Below are positions 15,640-24,821 of a stretch of DNA of 36,759 nt, piece after piece. The stretch comes from AVCC01 sp041736255 (GTDB lineage Bacteria > Pseudomonadota > Gammaproteobacteria > Burkholderiales > Burkholderiaceae_D). Both the position numbers and the translations under genes were made by a program. The notes beneath the pieces were generated by a model. It was not told the origin of the DNA. It saw only the letters and a program-made list of their open reading frames with translations, and did no database searches. The stretch lies in assembly GCA_041736255.1 (NCBI GenBank), contig JBGSTZ010000076.1:1-36759 (forward strand), in the 5' to 3' direction. Each line of letters starts with the position of its first letter. Position 1 is the stretch's first letter.

Positions 15640-16578
15640 ATGCAACCATCCATGACCGAGCTCCCGGAAGACCACGAGCACGACACCCCGCACAAGCAGC
15701 AAGCGGCGCAGCGCAGCGTCGTGGTCAGCATTTTTGTCAACCTGGTGTTGACTGCGCTGCAGGTGACAGCCGGTGTGTTCGCCGGTTCGCAGGCGCTGAT
15801 TGCCGACGGCATCCATTCGCTGTCGGATTTAGTAGCCGATCTCGTCGTTCTGCTGGCCAGCCGGCACAGCAGCAAGGCGGCCGACGCCGATCATCATTAC
15901 GGCCACCATCGCTATGAAAACGCGGCTTCGCTGGTGCTGGGCGGCCTGTTGCTGGCGGTCGGACTGGGCATGCTGTGGTCGGCTTTCGTCAAGATCGAAT
16001 CACCGCAAGCAATTCCCCAGGTGCATATGATCGCCCTGTATGTCGCTCTGGGCGCCTTGCTGGCCAAGGAATTGCTGTTTCGCTATATGTTGGCGATTGC
16101 CAAGCGCCTGCGCTCTTCCATGCTGGTGGCCAACGCCTGGCACGCCCGCTCGGATGCCGCGTCTTCGCTGGTGGTGGCGATCGGTATCGGCGGCAATCTG
16201 CTGGGTTTTGCATTACTCGACCCGATTGCAGCTTTGGTAGTGGGCTTGATGGTGACGCGGATGGGCGCTACCTTCGCTTGGAATGCCTTGCACGACTTGA
16301 TGGACCGCGCAGTTTCGGCAGAAGAGATTGCCGCCATCGACCAAACGCTGCGCCAGACTCCGGGCGTACTGGGCTTGCACGACTTGCGCACGCGCCGGGT
16401 GGGCGACTTGGCTATCGTCGATGTGCACCTGGAGTTGGATGCCGGCATGACCGTAGCGCAAGGCCACGACATCGCAGTCAATGCGCGCCAGCGCGTGATG
16501 GATCAGCATGACGTACTCAACCTGATGACGCACGTTGATCCGGTGCTGCCAAGGAAGAAGCGTCAAGATTACAGCTGA
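15640..16578 (+). CDS. Cation diffusion facilitator (CDF) family transporter
   Basis: The protein has 312 residues and six membrane segments. The metal site shows ADGIHSLSD in TM2 (D56, H59, D63) and NAWHARSDAASS in TM5 (an H-x3-D pair). The N terminus is His-rich (EDHEHDTPH), as is the first cytoplasmic loop (DADHHYGHHRYENAA). A cytoplasmic C-terminal domain (about 225-305) carries LHDLRTRRVGDLAIVDVHLE. CDF proteins export divalent metals such as Zn, Fe, Co or Cd by proton antiport; which metal is exported here cannot be read from sequence. Its last 10 bases overlap the convergent gene on the other strand. Confidence 0.92.
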   Translation: MQPSMTELPEDHEHDTPHKQQAAQRSVVVSIFVNLVLTALQVTAGVFAGSQALIADGIHSLSDLVADLVVLLASRHSSKAADADHHYGHHRYENAASLVLGGLLLAVGLGMLWSAFVKIESPQAIPQVHMIALYVALGALLAKELLFRYMLAIAKRLRSSMLVANAWHARSDAASSLVVAIGIGGNLLGFALLDPIAALVVGLMVTRMGATFAWNALHDLMDRAVSAEEIAAIDQTLRQTPGVLGLHDLRTRRVGDLAIVDVHLELDAGMTVAQGHDIAVNARQRVMDQHDVLNLMTHVDPVLPRKKRQDYS

Positions 16579-17417
16579 CGCCGTTGCGCCAGCTGTTTGG
16601 TGGCATCGGCCAGCGCTTCATACAAGGTTCCTGCCGTGCTATCCCAGGCCGCAACTGCGGCTTGCTGTTTGGCTACAGTAGTCAAATCGCCGCGCGCAAT
16701 CGGCCCTGTCAAAGCCTGTTCGGGGCCGAGCTTAAAGATGTTGGCGATGGACTCGGCAATCAGCGGCTGCGCCATCTGGCGCGCCAGATCGGGCGCGATG
16801 CCGGCAGCGATATACGCCCGCAATGCAGTATCCACAATCGTCGTCAGGTAATTGCTGGCAAACACCGATGCCGCGTGATACAGCGTCTTGGCGCCGGCGT
16901 CGATCGGCACCAGCCGGGCACCGATGGCAAGCAAAGCCGGCTGCAATAGCTGCAAGGCGCGCGCATCACCCTCGACGCCGCAAAAAGTCCCGGGGAAATT
17001 CTGTGCGACTGTTTCGGCATCGGCAAAGCTGCGCACCGGATGTACGCTGGCCACTGCCGCGCCACGAGCGCGTGCGGCCGATAACGCGTCTGACGACAAT
17101 GCGCCGCTGCAATGGAATACGACACTGTTTTCATTCAACAAACCGCTTGCTGCCAGCGCCGCGCAAGATGCAGCGATCTGGTCGTCCGGCACGCCCAGCA
17201 GCGTGATATCTGCAATCCGCAGTTCCGTAATTTCGCTGCAGGCGCGACCGGCACCGATAAACGCCACCGCGTCGCCGGCGCTGGCGCTGGAACGGGTCAA
17301 TACATCCTGTACCAGCAAACCATTTTGCTGCGCAAACAAGCGCCCCAGCACGCGGCCAACACGGCCGCAACCGACGATGTTCAAGCTTGGCTTGAAGTTC
17401 TGATCTATTTTTGACAT
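16569..17417 (-). CDS. Rossmann-fold protein with DUF2520 domain
   Basis: The 282-residue protein opens with the NAD(P)-binding glycine motif LNIVGCGRVGRVLGRLF. It continues with ITLLGVPDDQIAASCAALAA and FHCSGALSSDALSAARARGA, the pattern of the Rossmann-like domain, followed by SVHPVRSFADAETVAQNFPG and the helical DUF2520 part (AGAKTLYHAASVFASNYLTT). Similar proteins are annotated as NADP oxidoreductase-like; the substrate is unknown. The ATG at 17417 is preferred over TTG or ATG codons slightly upstream. It is 82 bp downstream of the Crp/Fnr-like gene on the same strand. Confidence 0.87.
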   Translation of the reverse strand: MSKIDQNFKPSLNIVGCGRVGRVLGRLFAQQNGLLVQDVLTRSSASAGDAVAFIGAGRACSEITELRIADITLLGVPDDQIAASCAALAASGLLNENSVVFHCSGALSSDALSAARARGAAVASVHPVRSFADAETVAQNFPGTFCGVEGDARALQLLQPALLAIGARLVPIDAGAKTLYHAASVFASNYLTTIVDTALRAYIAAGIAPDLARQMAQPLIAESIANIFKLGPEQALTGPIARGDLTTVAKQQAAVAAWDSTAGTLYEALADATKQLAQRRQL

Positions 17418-17499
17418 TCTCATATACCACAATATGTATTTTTAAGTAGCGAATATTAATTAGGTGAATAACAGACAAATATTGCCATACTCCCTATTT

Positions 17500-18189
17500 T
17501 TAAGACGCGTGAAAAGTGCGTAGACCATCCACGTCAACGATCTGGATGCCGCCGTAATCGACCCGCAACAAACCGGCTTTTTCCAACACTTGCAGCGCCT
17601 GATTGACGCGCTGGCGCGAGGTGCCGGACAGATAACCGATTTCTTCCTGCGATATTTGTAAATGGCTGGCGCTGCCCGGATACAGGTGCGGATTAAACAT
17701 ACCAGCCAGACAGCGCGCCACGCGCGCATCGACATCCAGCAAGCGGTCGTATTCGACGGTGGCGATGAATTGCCCAAGTCGCTCGTTAAGCTGCATCAGC
17801 AGGAACTGGGTGAACGGCAAGCTGTGATCGAGCAGCCAGCGAAATGTGCCGCTGGGCATGCGCGCGATTCTGCTGTCGCGCAAGGCTATGACATCGTATT
17901 TGCGCGGCTCGTCTTTCAGCAGCGAGCCTTCGCCAAACCAGCCACCGCTAGGCACGCCGGTAAAAGTCACCGATTTGCCGCTTAAGGACAGGTTGTTAAT
18001 TTTAACCAGGCCATCAATGACGCCGATCCAGGATTCGACTTTTTCGCCTCTGTGGCAGATGTAGCCACCGGCCGAAACCTGCTGCTCAATAATTTTAGTT
18101 TCCACATGCTGCATCTGCACCGGCGTTAAATACTGCGCCCAGATAGTCTGGCGCAGTGCATTAGATAGGCTGAAACGGGAGATTGTCAT
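17500..18189 (-). CDS. Crp/Fnr family transcriptional regulator
   Basis: The protein has 229 residues. The cyclic-nucleotide-binding fold covers about residues 20-135, with VSAGGYICHRGEKVESWIGV, GWFGEGSLL and the dimer helix that follows. A winged helix-turn-helix lies near 165-215 (LQISQEEIGYLSGTSRQRVN then QALQVLEKAGLLRVD). The N terminus has no Cys cluster, so it is not an iron-sulphur FNR or ANR. The cAMP-contact motif of true Crp is not evident either, so the effector is unknown. The ATG at 18189 fits the family length; the frame runs open further upstream without coding character. It is divergent from the acyl-CoA-ligase gene and is a candidate regulator of that operon. Confidence 0.9.
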   Translation of the reverse strand: MTISRFSLSNALRQTIWAQYLTPVQMQHVETKIIEQQVSAGGYICHRGEKVESWIGVIDGLVKINNLSLSGKSVTFTGVPSGGWFGEGSLLKDEPRKYDVIALRDSRIARMPSGTFRWLLDHSLPFTQFLLMQLNERLGQFIATVEYDRLLDVDARVARCLAGMFNPHLYPGSASHLQISQEEIGYLSGTSRQRVNQALQVLEKAGLLRVDYGGIQIVDVDGLRTFHAS

Positions 18190-18287
18190 GGTGCGTCGCA
18201 ATATCGAAAGTTGCTTATTTGTCGGTAGATTGTCCTTGAGATGACAGCAGCACTGCATCATGCGGTTTATTATCACCCCATAAATAT

Positions 18288-18314
18288 ACAGTGCGTTGAA
18301 GTAACGAACACTGT
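18288..18314. promoter_or_regulatory. Imperfect palindrome in the divergent intergenic region
   Basis: ACAGTGCGTT (18288-18297) and AACGAACACTGT (18303-18314) are complementary apart from two extra bases, around GAAGT. It lies between the divergent Crp/Fnr-like and acyl-CoA-ligase genes and could be an operator. It does not match the classical FNR or CRP consensus. Confidence 0.35.
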
Positions 18315-18375
18315 AAGACCAACGTAAGCGCCCTGCCTGAAACTGGCAGCCGCAATACATAGAAGAGGTTGGACA

Positions 18376-20334
18376 ATGGTGGAGACAAAACAAAGTCCGG
18401 GGGGACTGACATTTCCCCGGCTATTGCTGCAACACGCACAAACGCGCCCAGGCAAACCTGCCTACCGCGAAAAAGATCTCGGTATCTGGCAAACCTGGAG
18501 CTGGATGCAAGTCAACGAAGAAGTGCGTGCGCTGGCCTGCGGCCTGGCGGCGCAAGGCTTTCAGCGCGGCATGCATCTGGCGATTGTCGGCGACAACCGG
18601 CCTCGCTTGTACTGGGCGATGCTGGCCGCGCAATGTCTGGGCGGAATTGCGGTGCCGTTGTATCAGGACGCGCCCGCCGCCGACATGGCGTATGTGCTCG
18701 ACAATGCTGAAATCTCTTTCGTGGTGGTGGAAGACCAGGAACAGGTCGACAAGCTCATGGAGCTCAAGGCGCAATACCCGGGCGTGGCCCACATCGCTTA
18801 TGAAGACGAGCGCGGCATGCGCCATTACGCGCAATCCGAACTGATCTCTTATCGCGAGTTGCAAGAGTTAGGCCGAGAGTTTGACCGTGCCCATCCGACT
18901 TTCTTTATGGATACCGTCAACGCCGGACAACCCGACGATGTCGCTGTTATGCTGTACACCTCCGGCACTACTGGCAAGCCCAAAGGCGTGTGCCAGACCC
19001 ATGCGGCGCTGATCGCTGCGGCCTCCGGTGGCGCCTCGTTCGACAAACTCACTGAAGACGAAGACATCCTGTCCTACCTGCCAATGGCATGGGTTGGCGA
19101 CAACCTGTTTTCGTATGCGCAAACGCTGGTAGTGGGCTTCACCGTAAATTGTCCGGAATCGAGCGAAACCGTCTTGACCGACTTGCGCGAAATCGGCCCG
19201 ACGTATTATTTCGCCCCGCCGCGGGTGTTTGAAAACATGCTGACTTCGGTGATGATCCGGATGGAAGACGCCGGCACCATCAAGCGCCATATGTTCCATT
19301 ACTTCATGGAGGTAGCACGCCGGGTCGGGGTCGATATTCTCGACCGCAAACCGGTTTCCATGCTGGATAAGTTGCAATACGCACTCGGCAGTCTGTGCAT
19401 TTACGGCCCGTTGAAAAACGTGCTGGGTTTGAGCCGGGTACGCGTTGCGTACACTGCCGGCGCCGCCATCGGCCCCGACCTGTTCCGTTTCTATCGCTCG
19501 ATCGGGGTCAACCTGAAGCAGTTGTACGGCGCCACCGAAACCTGCGCGTATGTCTGCCTGCAGCCGGACGGCAATATCAAGTTCGACAGTGTCGGCATGC
19601 CAGCGCCTGGGGTCGAAGTCAAGCTGTCCGAGAATGGCGAAGTGCTGGTCAAATCGACCGCGATGCTGAAGGAATACTACAAACGCCCTGACGCCACCGC
19701 CGAAGTGATCGATGCGGAAGGTTACTTCCACACCGGCGACGCCGGCATTTTCGACGACGACGGCCATCTTAAAATCATCGACCGCGCAGCCGATGTCGGC
19801 AAGATGCACAAGGGCGACATCTTTGCCCCCAATTACATCGAAAACAAGCTCAAGTTCTTCCCTTTCATCAAGGAAGCCGTGGCTTTCGGCAATGAGCGCG
19901 ATAGCGTGTGCGCGTTCATCAACGTCGATATTACTGCGGTCGGCAACTGGCTGGAACGGCGCGGGATTGCCTATTCCGGTTACGCCGATCTGGCCGCCAA
20001 GAAGGAAACCTACGACCTGATTAACGAGTGCATCGAAAAGGTAAATGCCGATCTGGCCACCGAAGCGATGATGTCGGGAACACAGGTGCACCGCTTTCTG
20101 GTGCTACACAAGGAACTCGACCCGGACGATGACGAATTGACCCGTACCCGCAAGGTACGACGCAAGTTTATCGCCGAAAAATACGCAGTGTTAATCGACG
20201 CCTTGTATTCCGGAAAATCAAACCAGTTCATCGAGACGCTGGTCAAGTTCGAGGACGGACGGCAGGGCAATGTCAGCGCCGATCTGCAAATCCGCGACGT
20301 TAAGACTTTCCCGCCGCTCCATAAAGCCGCATAA
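18376..20334 (+). CDS. Long-chain acyl-CoA-synthetase-like AMP-forming ligase
   Basis: The protein has 652 residues and belongs to the ANL (AMP-forming) superfamily. The P-loop LYTSGTTGKPKGV is at about 192-204, GATETC (A5) at about 385, and HTGDAG (A7) at about 451. The length and DKLQYALGSLCIYGPLKNVL region resemble FadD15-type long-chain acyl-CoA synthetases. Such enzymes make acyl-AMP from a carboxylic acid and ATP, then the CoA thioester. It starts the ABC-transporter operon, 22 bp before the first ATPase gene, so it probably activates the imported acid. Chain length and identity of the acid are not known. Confidence 0.9.
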   Translation: MVETKQSPGGLTFPRLLLQHAQTRPGKPAYREKDLGIWQTWSWMQVNEEVRALACGLAAQGFQRGMHLAIVGDNRPRLYWAMLAAQCLGGIAVPLYQDAPAADMAYVLDNAEISFVVVEDQEQVDKLMELKAQYPGVAHIAYEDERGMRHYAQSELISYRELQELGREFDRAHPTFFMDTVNAGQPDDVAVMLYTSGTTGKPKGVCQTHAALIAAASGGASFDKLTEDEDILSYLPMAWVGDNLFSYAQTLVVGFTVNCPESSETVLTDLREIGPTYYFAPPRVFENMLTSVMIRMEDAGTIKRHMFHYFMEVARRVGVDILDRKPVSMLDKLQYALGSLCIYGPLKNVLGLSRVRVAYTAGAAIGPDLFRFYRSIGVNLKQLYGATETCAYVCLQPDGNIKFDSVGMPAPGVEVKLSENGEVLVKSTAMLKEYYKRPDATAEVIDAEGYFHTGDAGIFDDDGHLKIIDRAADVGKMHKGDIFAPNYIENKLKFFPFIKEAVAFGNERDSVCAFINVDITAVGNWLERRGIAYSGYADLAAKKETYDLINECIEKVNADLATEAMMSGTQVHRFLVLHKELDPDDDELTRTRKVRRKFIAEKYAVLIDALYSGKSNQFIETLVKFEDGRQGNVSADLQIRDVKTFPPLHKAA

Positions 20335-20356
20335 GCCAGAGACAGGAACACCCATT

Positions 20357-21172
20357 ATGACGACTGAAAACAGCATGGCTACGGCTCCCAGCGGGCGCAG
20401 GATCGGTGAAGTGATCCTCGACCTGCAAGGGATTTCACTCTCGTTCGGCGGCGTCAACGCCCTGACGAATATTTCGTTCAATGTCAAAGAGCACGAAATC
20501 CGCGCCATCATCGGCCCCAATGGCGCCGGCAAGAGTTCGATGCTCAACGTGATCAATGGCGTGTATCACCCGCAACTGGGCGATATCACCTTCCACGGCG
20601 AGCGCCGCCACGACATGGATCCGACCAAGGCAGCGCGCCAGGGGATTGCGCGTACTTTCCAGAATATCGCGCTGTTCAAAGGCATGTCGGTACTGGACAA
20701 CATCATGACCGGGCGCAATACCAAAATGCGCTCCGGATTTTTGGCCAATGCGTTGTGGATCGGGCCTGCCAGAAAAGAAGAGAACGAGCATCGCCGAAAA
20801 GTCGAGGAAGTGATCGATTTTCTGGAAATTCAAAACATCCGTAAGACGCCGGTCGGACGCTTGCCCTACGGCCTGCAAAAACGGGTCGAACTGGCGCGTG
20901 CGCTGGCTGCCGAACCCACGATGCTGCTGCTGGATGAGCCGATGGCCGGCATGAACGTGGAAGAAAAGCAGGATATGTGCCGCTTTATCCTGGACGTGAA
21001 CGACCAGTTCGGCACCACCATCGTGCTGATTGAGCACGACATGGGAGTGGTGATGGATATTTCTGACCGCGTGGTGGTGCTTGATTACGGCAAGAAAATT
21101 GGTGACGGCACACCGGCTGAAGTCATGAGCAATCCTGACGTGATCAAAGCCTATCTCGGTACTTCGCATTAA
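20357..21172 (+). CDS. LivG-like ABC transporter ATP-binding protein
   Basis: This ATPase has 271 residues, with Walker A GPNGAGKSS (about 53-61), the QGIARTFQNIALFKGMSVLD Q-loop region, LPYGLQKRVELARALA in place of the LSGGQ signature (normal for LivG), and Walker B MLLLDEPMAGMN. The ending EVMSNPDVIKAYLG is that of LivG. It powers uptake with the permeases downstream. The ATG at 20357 follows AGGAACA by 8 bp. Confidence 0.93.
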   Translation: MTTENSMATAPSGRRIGEVILDLQGISLSFGGVNALTNISFNVKEHEIRAIIGPNGAGKSSMLNVINGVYHPQLGDITFHGERRHDMDPTKAARQGIARTFQNIALFKGMSVLDNIMTGRNTKMRSGFLANALWIGPARKEENEHRRKVEEVIDFLEIQNIRKTPVGRLPYGLQKRVELARALAAEPTMLLLDEPMAGMNVEEKQDMCRFILDVNDQFGTTIVLIEHDMGVVMDISDRVVVLDYGKKIGDGTPAEVMSNPDVIKAYLGTSH

Positions 21173-21218
21173 ATAGTCCAGGCCTCGCTTCGCGGCTTTT
21201 ACGTTAAAAGGATAAACG

Positions 21219-22133
21219 ATGCAATTCTTTCTTGAAGTCACCATCAACGGCTTGTTTTCAGGCTTGATGTATGCGCTGGTTGCGCTCGGATTCGTGCTGA
21301 TTTATAAAGCTTCCGGCGTGTTCAATTTTGCCCAGGGCGCGATGGTATATTTCGCTGCGCTGGCGGTGGTGGGCCTGATCGACATGGGTTTGCCACTCTG
21401 GGCTGCGATCATCGGCTCTTTCTTCGTGATGCTGGTCATGGGCTTGGGAACCGAGCGCTTCGTGCTGCGCAAACTGGTCAATCAACCGCCGATCACGCTG
21501 TTCATGGCCACCATCGGCCTGACCTTTTTCCTTGAAGGGCTAGGGCCGCTGCTGTTCGGTCACGATGTGCGTGCAATTAATCTGGGCATCGTCGATGAAC
21601 CGATCATGGCCATTCTCGACAGCACCGGCATGATCATTTCCAAATTCGATCTGTTTGCATCAGGCGTCGTGCTGGTGCTTGTCGTCGTGCTGGCGCTGTT
21701 TTTTCAAAAAACCAAAATCGGACGCGCATTGCGGGCGGTGGCGGACGACCATCAGGCCGCCCTTTCACTGGGCATCCCGTTGCAGAATATCTGGGCCATC
21801 GTCTGGGGCGTGGCGGGCTTCGTGGCGCTGGTTGCCGGCCTGTTGTGGGGCGCGCGCAGCGGGGTCCAGTTTGCTCTCACCATGACTGCGTTGAAAGCCT
21901 TGCCGGTGTTGATGCTGGGCGGTTTTACTTCAGTGCCGGGTGCAATCATTGGCGGCCTGATCATCGGCGCCTCCGAAAAGCTGGCCGAAATCTATATCCC
22001 GCCGGTGCTGCAGGACATGTTCGGCGGCAACTTCGGTGGCATCCAGGGCTGGTTCCCGTACGTGTTTGCACTGGTTTTCCTGCTGTTCCGACCGGAAGGT
22101 CTGTTTGGTGAGAAACATATCGATAGGGTGTAG
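21219..22133 (+). CDS. LivH-like ABC transporter permease
   Basis: The 304-residue membrane protein has about eight hydrophobic segments. The start MQFFLEVTINGLFSGLMYAL followed by VALGFVLIYKASGVFNFAQG is typical of LivH. The RALRAVADDHQAALSLGI coupling loop contacts the ATPases. It partners with the LivM-like permease downstream. AAAGGA lies 7 bp before the start codon. Confidence 0.94.
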   Translation: MQFFLEVTINGLFSGLMYALVALGFVLIYKASGVFNFAQGAMVYFAALAVVGLIDMGLPLWAAIIGSFFVMLVMGLGTERFVLRKLVNQPPITLFMATIGLTFFLEGLGPLLFGHDVRAINLGIVDEPIMAILDSTGMIISKFDLFASGVVLVLVVVLALFFQKTKIGRALRAVADDHQAALSLGIPLQNIWAIVWGVAGFVALVAGLLWGARSGVQFALTMTALKALPVLMLGGFTSVPGAIIGGLIIGASEKLAEIYIPPVLQDMFGGNFGGIQGWFPYVFALVFLLFRPEGLFGEKHIDRV

Positions 22134-22137
22134 TTTC

Positions 22138-22225
22138 GTAGGTTGGGCTAACGCTTCATCAGCCCAACAATTTACGCAGAATGTTGGGCTGCGATGGTGG
22201 TTAATAAGGCGTTAGCCCAACCTAC
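22138..22225. repeat. REP-like nested palindrome inside the liv-type operon
   Basis: GTAGGTTGGGCTAACGC (22138-22154) is repeated in exact inverse at 22209-22225. Inside it CAGCCCAAC and GTTGGGCTG form a second hairpin. This GTTGGGC-type repeat is common between genes in betaproteobacteria. It lies in the 148-bp gap between the two permease genes and could stall transcription or alter the downstream mRNA. Confidence 0.8.
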
Positions 22226-22281
22226 TAACCGGATAAATAACAGCGTTGCAAGCGCCGCTTGTGCGCCAAGGAGAAGTATCC

Positions 22282-23358
22282 ATGCTTTACCGTGAAACCG
22301 GCCAGTTCAAGACTTCGTATGTAGCCGATAGTCAAATTTTCCCGATTCGCCAGGACCGGATCGGCGTCGGCCTAGCGCTGGCGGTAGCCTTTCTGGTGGT
22401 GCCTCTGATGGCCAGCGAATACTGGTTTTCAGCCTTGTTGATTCCCTTCCTAGTGTTCGCGCTGGCGGCACTGGGGTTGAATATCCTGACCGGTTATTGC
22501 GGCCAGTTGTCGCTCGGTTCTGCCGCGTTCATGGCGGTGGGCGCGTACGCCGCCTATAACTTCCAGCTGCGCATCGAAGGCATGCCGATTTTGTTGTCGT
22601 TCATCATGGGGGGCTTGAGTGCGGCGGCGGTCGGTGTGATGTTCGGCTTGCCATCGTTGCGGATCAAAGGTTTTTATTTGGCGGTAGCGACGTTGGCTGC
22701 GCAATTCTTCGTGGTCTGGGTATTGACCAAATTTTCCTGGTTTTCGAATGACAGTTCATCCGGCGTGATCGATGCGCAGAATATGGAAATGTTTGGTTAT
22801 GCGATCGATTCTCCGGTACGAAAGTATCTTTTCGTCTTGGCAATCGTGTGCGTGATGGCGTTGTTGGCCAAAAATCTGGTGCGCTCCAGCACCGGCCGTG
22901 CCTGGATGGCGGTGCGCGACATGGACGTCGCTGCTGAAGTGATCGGGATTCCGTTGCTGCGCACCAAGCTGCTGGCGTTTGCGGTCAGTTCTTTCTATTG
23001 CGGGATGGCCGGCGCGCTGTACGCGTTTGCGTATCTGGGTTCAGTCGAGCCGGATGGCTTTTCGCTCGATCTGTCGTTCAAGATCCTCTTCATGATTATC
23101 GTCGGCGGCGTCGGCAGCATTCTAGGTTCGTTTCTGGGCGCTGCATTCATTTTGCTGCTACCGATTTTGCTCGACAACATGCTGCCGCCGCTGGCTGAGT
23201 TGCTGCATCTGCAGCTCAGGAGTTCCAGCGTTTCATATATCCAGATGATGGTGTTCGGCGCCCTGATCATTTTCTTTCTGATTGTCGAACCGCATGGCTT
23301 GGCGCGACTGTGGCAAATCGCCAAGGAAAAGCTGCGCTTATGGCCATTCCCGCACTAA
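22282..23358 (+). CDS. LivM-like ABC transporter permease
   Basis: The 358-residue membrane protein has about ten hydrophobic segments. Typical LivM regions are LNILTGYCGQLSLGSAAFMA, KGFYLAVATLAAQFFVVWVL and GRAWMAVRDMDVAAEVIGI, the coupling loop. The ATG at 22282 follows AAGGAGA by 7 bp; a TTG at 22246 is rejected. It is separated from livH by a palindromic repeat. Confidence 0.93.
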   Translation: MLYRETGQFKTSYVADSQIFPIRQDRIGVGLALAVAFLVVPLMASEYWFSALLIPFLVFALAALGLNILTGYCGQLSLGSAAFMAVGAYAAYNFQLRIEGMPILLSFIMGGLSAAAVGVMFGLPSLRIKGFYLAVATLAAQFFVVWVLTKFSWFSNDSSSGVIDAQNMEMFGYAIDSPVRKYLFVLAIVCVMALLAKNLVRSSTGRAWMAVRDMDVAAEVIGIPLLRTKLLAFAVSSFYCGMAGALYAFAYLGSVEPDGFSLDLSFKILFMIIVGGVGSILGSFLGAAFILLLPILLDNMLPPLAELLHLQLRSSSVSYIQMMVFGALIIFFLIVEPHGLARLWQIAKEKLRLWPFPH

Positions 23359-23429
23359 TATAAAATTTACACCCGCACCACGTACCTTGCAGCACGCTTT
23401 ATCCGTTTATAAATATGAAGGAGACACGT

Positions 23430-24773
23430 ATGAAACCTATGAAACCCGTTAAACAATTCGTGCTGGCCGCTGCTGCTGTCGCCACCGTTGCAATAACATC
23501 AATGCTGCCGGTCGGGCAGGCCATCGCGCAGGCGAATGAACAGTTCATCGCCATACCGAGCTATCGCGTCGGCCCATACGGCTCCAACGGCCAGGCGTTT
23601 TACGGCGGCTATGTGGATTATCTGAACTACGTGAACATGAAGGAAGGCGGCGTTAATGGCGTCAAGCTGACTTGGGAAGAATGCGAAACCGAGTACAACA
23701 CCGCCAAGGGCGTCGAGTGCTATGAGCGCCTGAAAACCAAGGATCCGGTTGCGCACGGTACTGTATACAACGTAATGGCGACCGGCATTGCGTATGCGCT
23801 GATCGACAAGTCGGTGGCCGACAAGGTGCCTCTGATGATGGTTGGTTACGGCCGCACCGATGCAGTGGACGGCAGTGTGTTCCCGTATGCATTTCCTCTG
23901 GTGACTACTTACCAGATGCAGATATCGGCCATCGTCAAGTATCTGGCATCGAAAAACAAAGGCTCGCTGGAAGGCAAGAAAATCGCTTACATGTATCACG
24001 ATTCGGCCTATGGCAAAGAACCTATCGTGGCGCTGGAAGCGGAAGCTGCGCTACGCAAGTTCAATGTGGTACAGATTCCAGTGGCCCATCCCGGCAACGA
24101 GCAGGGCGCACAGTGGCTCAGGATTCGCCAAGAGAAACCTGATTACGTGATTTTCTGGGGCTGGGGTGTGATGAACCAGACCGCACTGAAAGCGGCGCAG
24201 AAAGTCGGATATCCGCGTGAGCAGATGATCGGCTCCTGGTGGGCGGGTTCTGAAGAGGATGTGATTCCCGCCGGCGCAGCTGCCAAAGGCTACATGAGCG
24301 CCACCTGGAACGTTGCAGGCGACACGCCGCCAGCCATTGCCGGCATCAAGTCGGTGGTGTATGCCGCCAACAAAGGCAATATGCAGGATAAAGCCAAAGT
24401 CGGCACGATTCTGTACAACCGTGGCGTGTCGGTGGCGATTATCACCGTCGAAGCAATTCGCAATGCGCAGGCAAAATTCAACAAGGGTAAAACCATCACC
24501 GGCGAACAGATGCGCTGGGCGCTGGAAAACCTCGATATGAACAATGCCCGTCTGAAGCAGATCGGCGCGACTGGTTTGTTGCCTGAAATCAAGACTTCAT
24601 GCCAGAACCACGAAGGCTCGGGTATGGTCAAGATCCAGCAATGGGATGGTAGCAAATGGGTTGTGGTATCGGACTGGATCGAAGGCAACAAAGGCCTGAT
24701 CCATCCACTGTTCAAAGCTAGCGCAGCCAAATACGCAAAAGAAAAAGGCATCACTCCGGGCTGCATGCAATAA
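23430..24773 (+). CDS. ABC transporter substrate-binding protein (Leu/Ile/Val-type fold)
   Basis: The protein has 447 residues. Signal peptide MKPMKPVKQFVLAAAAVATV onwards is cleaved near AIAQ. The mature protein has the type I periplasmic fold: FIAIPSYRVGPYGSNGQAFY, EECETEYNTAKGVECYERL, LMMVGYGRTDAVDGSVFPYA and KIAYMYHDSAYGK. At 447 residues it is longer than LivJ (about 367), and the YRVGPYGSNG front differs from amino-acid binders. This fits the group that occurs next to acyl-CoA ligases, whose ligands in studied cases are often aromatic or fatty acids (inference). AAGGAG lies 6 bp before the start; an earlier in-frame ATG (23415) overlaps that site. Confidence 0.9.
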   Translation: MKPMKPVKQFVLAAAAVATVAITSMLPVGQAIAQANEQFIAIPSYRVGPYGSNGQAFYGGYVDYLNYVNMKEGGVNGVKLTWEECETEYNTAKGVECYERLKTKDPVAHGTVYNVMATGIAYALIDKSVADKVPLMMVGYGRTDAVDGSVFPYAFPLVTTYQMQISAIVKYLASKNKGSLEGKKIAYMYHDSAYGKEPIVALEAEAALRKFNVVQIPVAHPGNEQGAQWLRIRQEKPDYVIFWGWGVMNQTALKAAQKVGYPREQMIGSWWAGSEEDVIPAGAAAKGYMSATWNVAGDTPPAIAGIKSVVYAANKGNMQDKAKVGTILYNRGVSVAIITVEAIRNAQAKFNKGKTITGEQMRWALENLDMNNARLKQIGATGLLPEIKTSCQNHEGSGMVKIQQWDGSKWVVVSDWIEGNKGLIHPLFKASAAKYAKEKGITPGCMQ

Positions 24774-24781
24774 ACCGGGTT

Positions 24782-24821
24782 CGTGGAGGCAAGCCGAGTT
24801 TCGGCTTGCCTCCACGGTTTT
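24782..24821 (+). terminator. Strong hairpin between binding-protein and second ATPase genes
   Basis: CGTGGAGGCAAGCCG (24782-24796) pairs exactly with CGGCTTGCCTCCACG (24802-24816) around AGTTT, followed by GTTTT. It lies 8 bp after the binding-protein stop, so it likely gives excess of binding protein over the downstream gene. Confidence 0.8.

Noticed and set aside
18868..20091. 407-residue open frame on the minus strand
   Set aside because: It is antisense to the acyl-CoA-ligase gene, which has all ANL motifs; the frame is a by-product of GC-rich codon use.
21182..21201. Small hairpin GCCTCGCTTCGCGGC with following TTTT after the LivG-like gene
   Set aside because: The stem has a mismatch and a 3-base loop; too weak to be called a terminator inside an evident operon.
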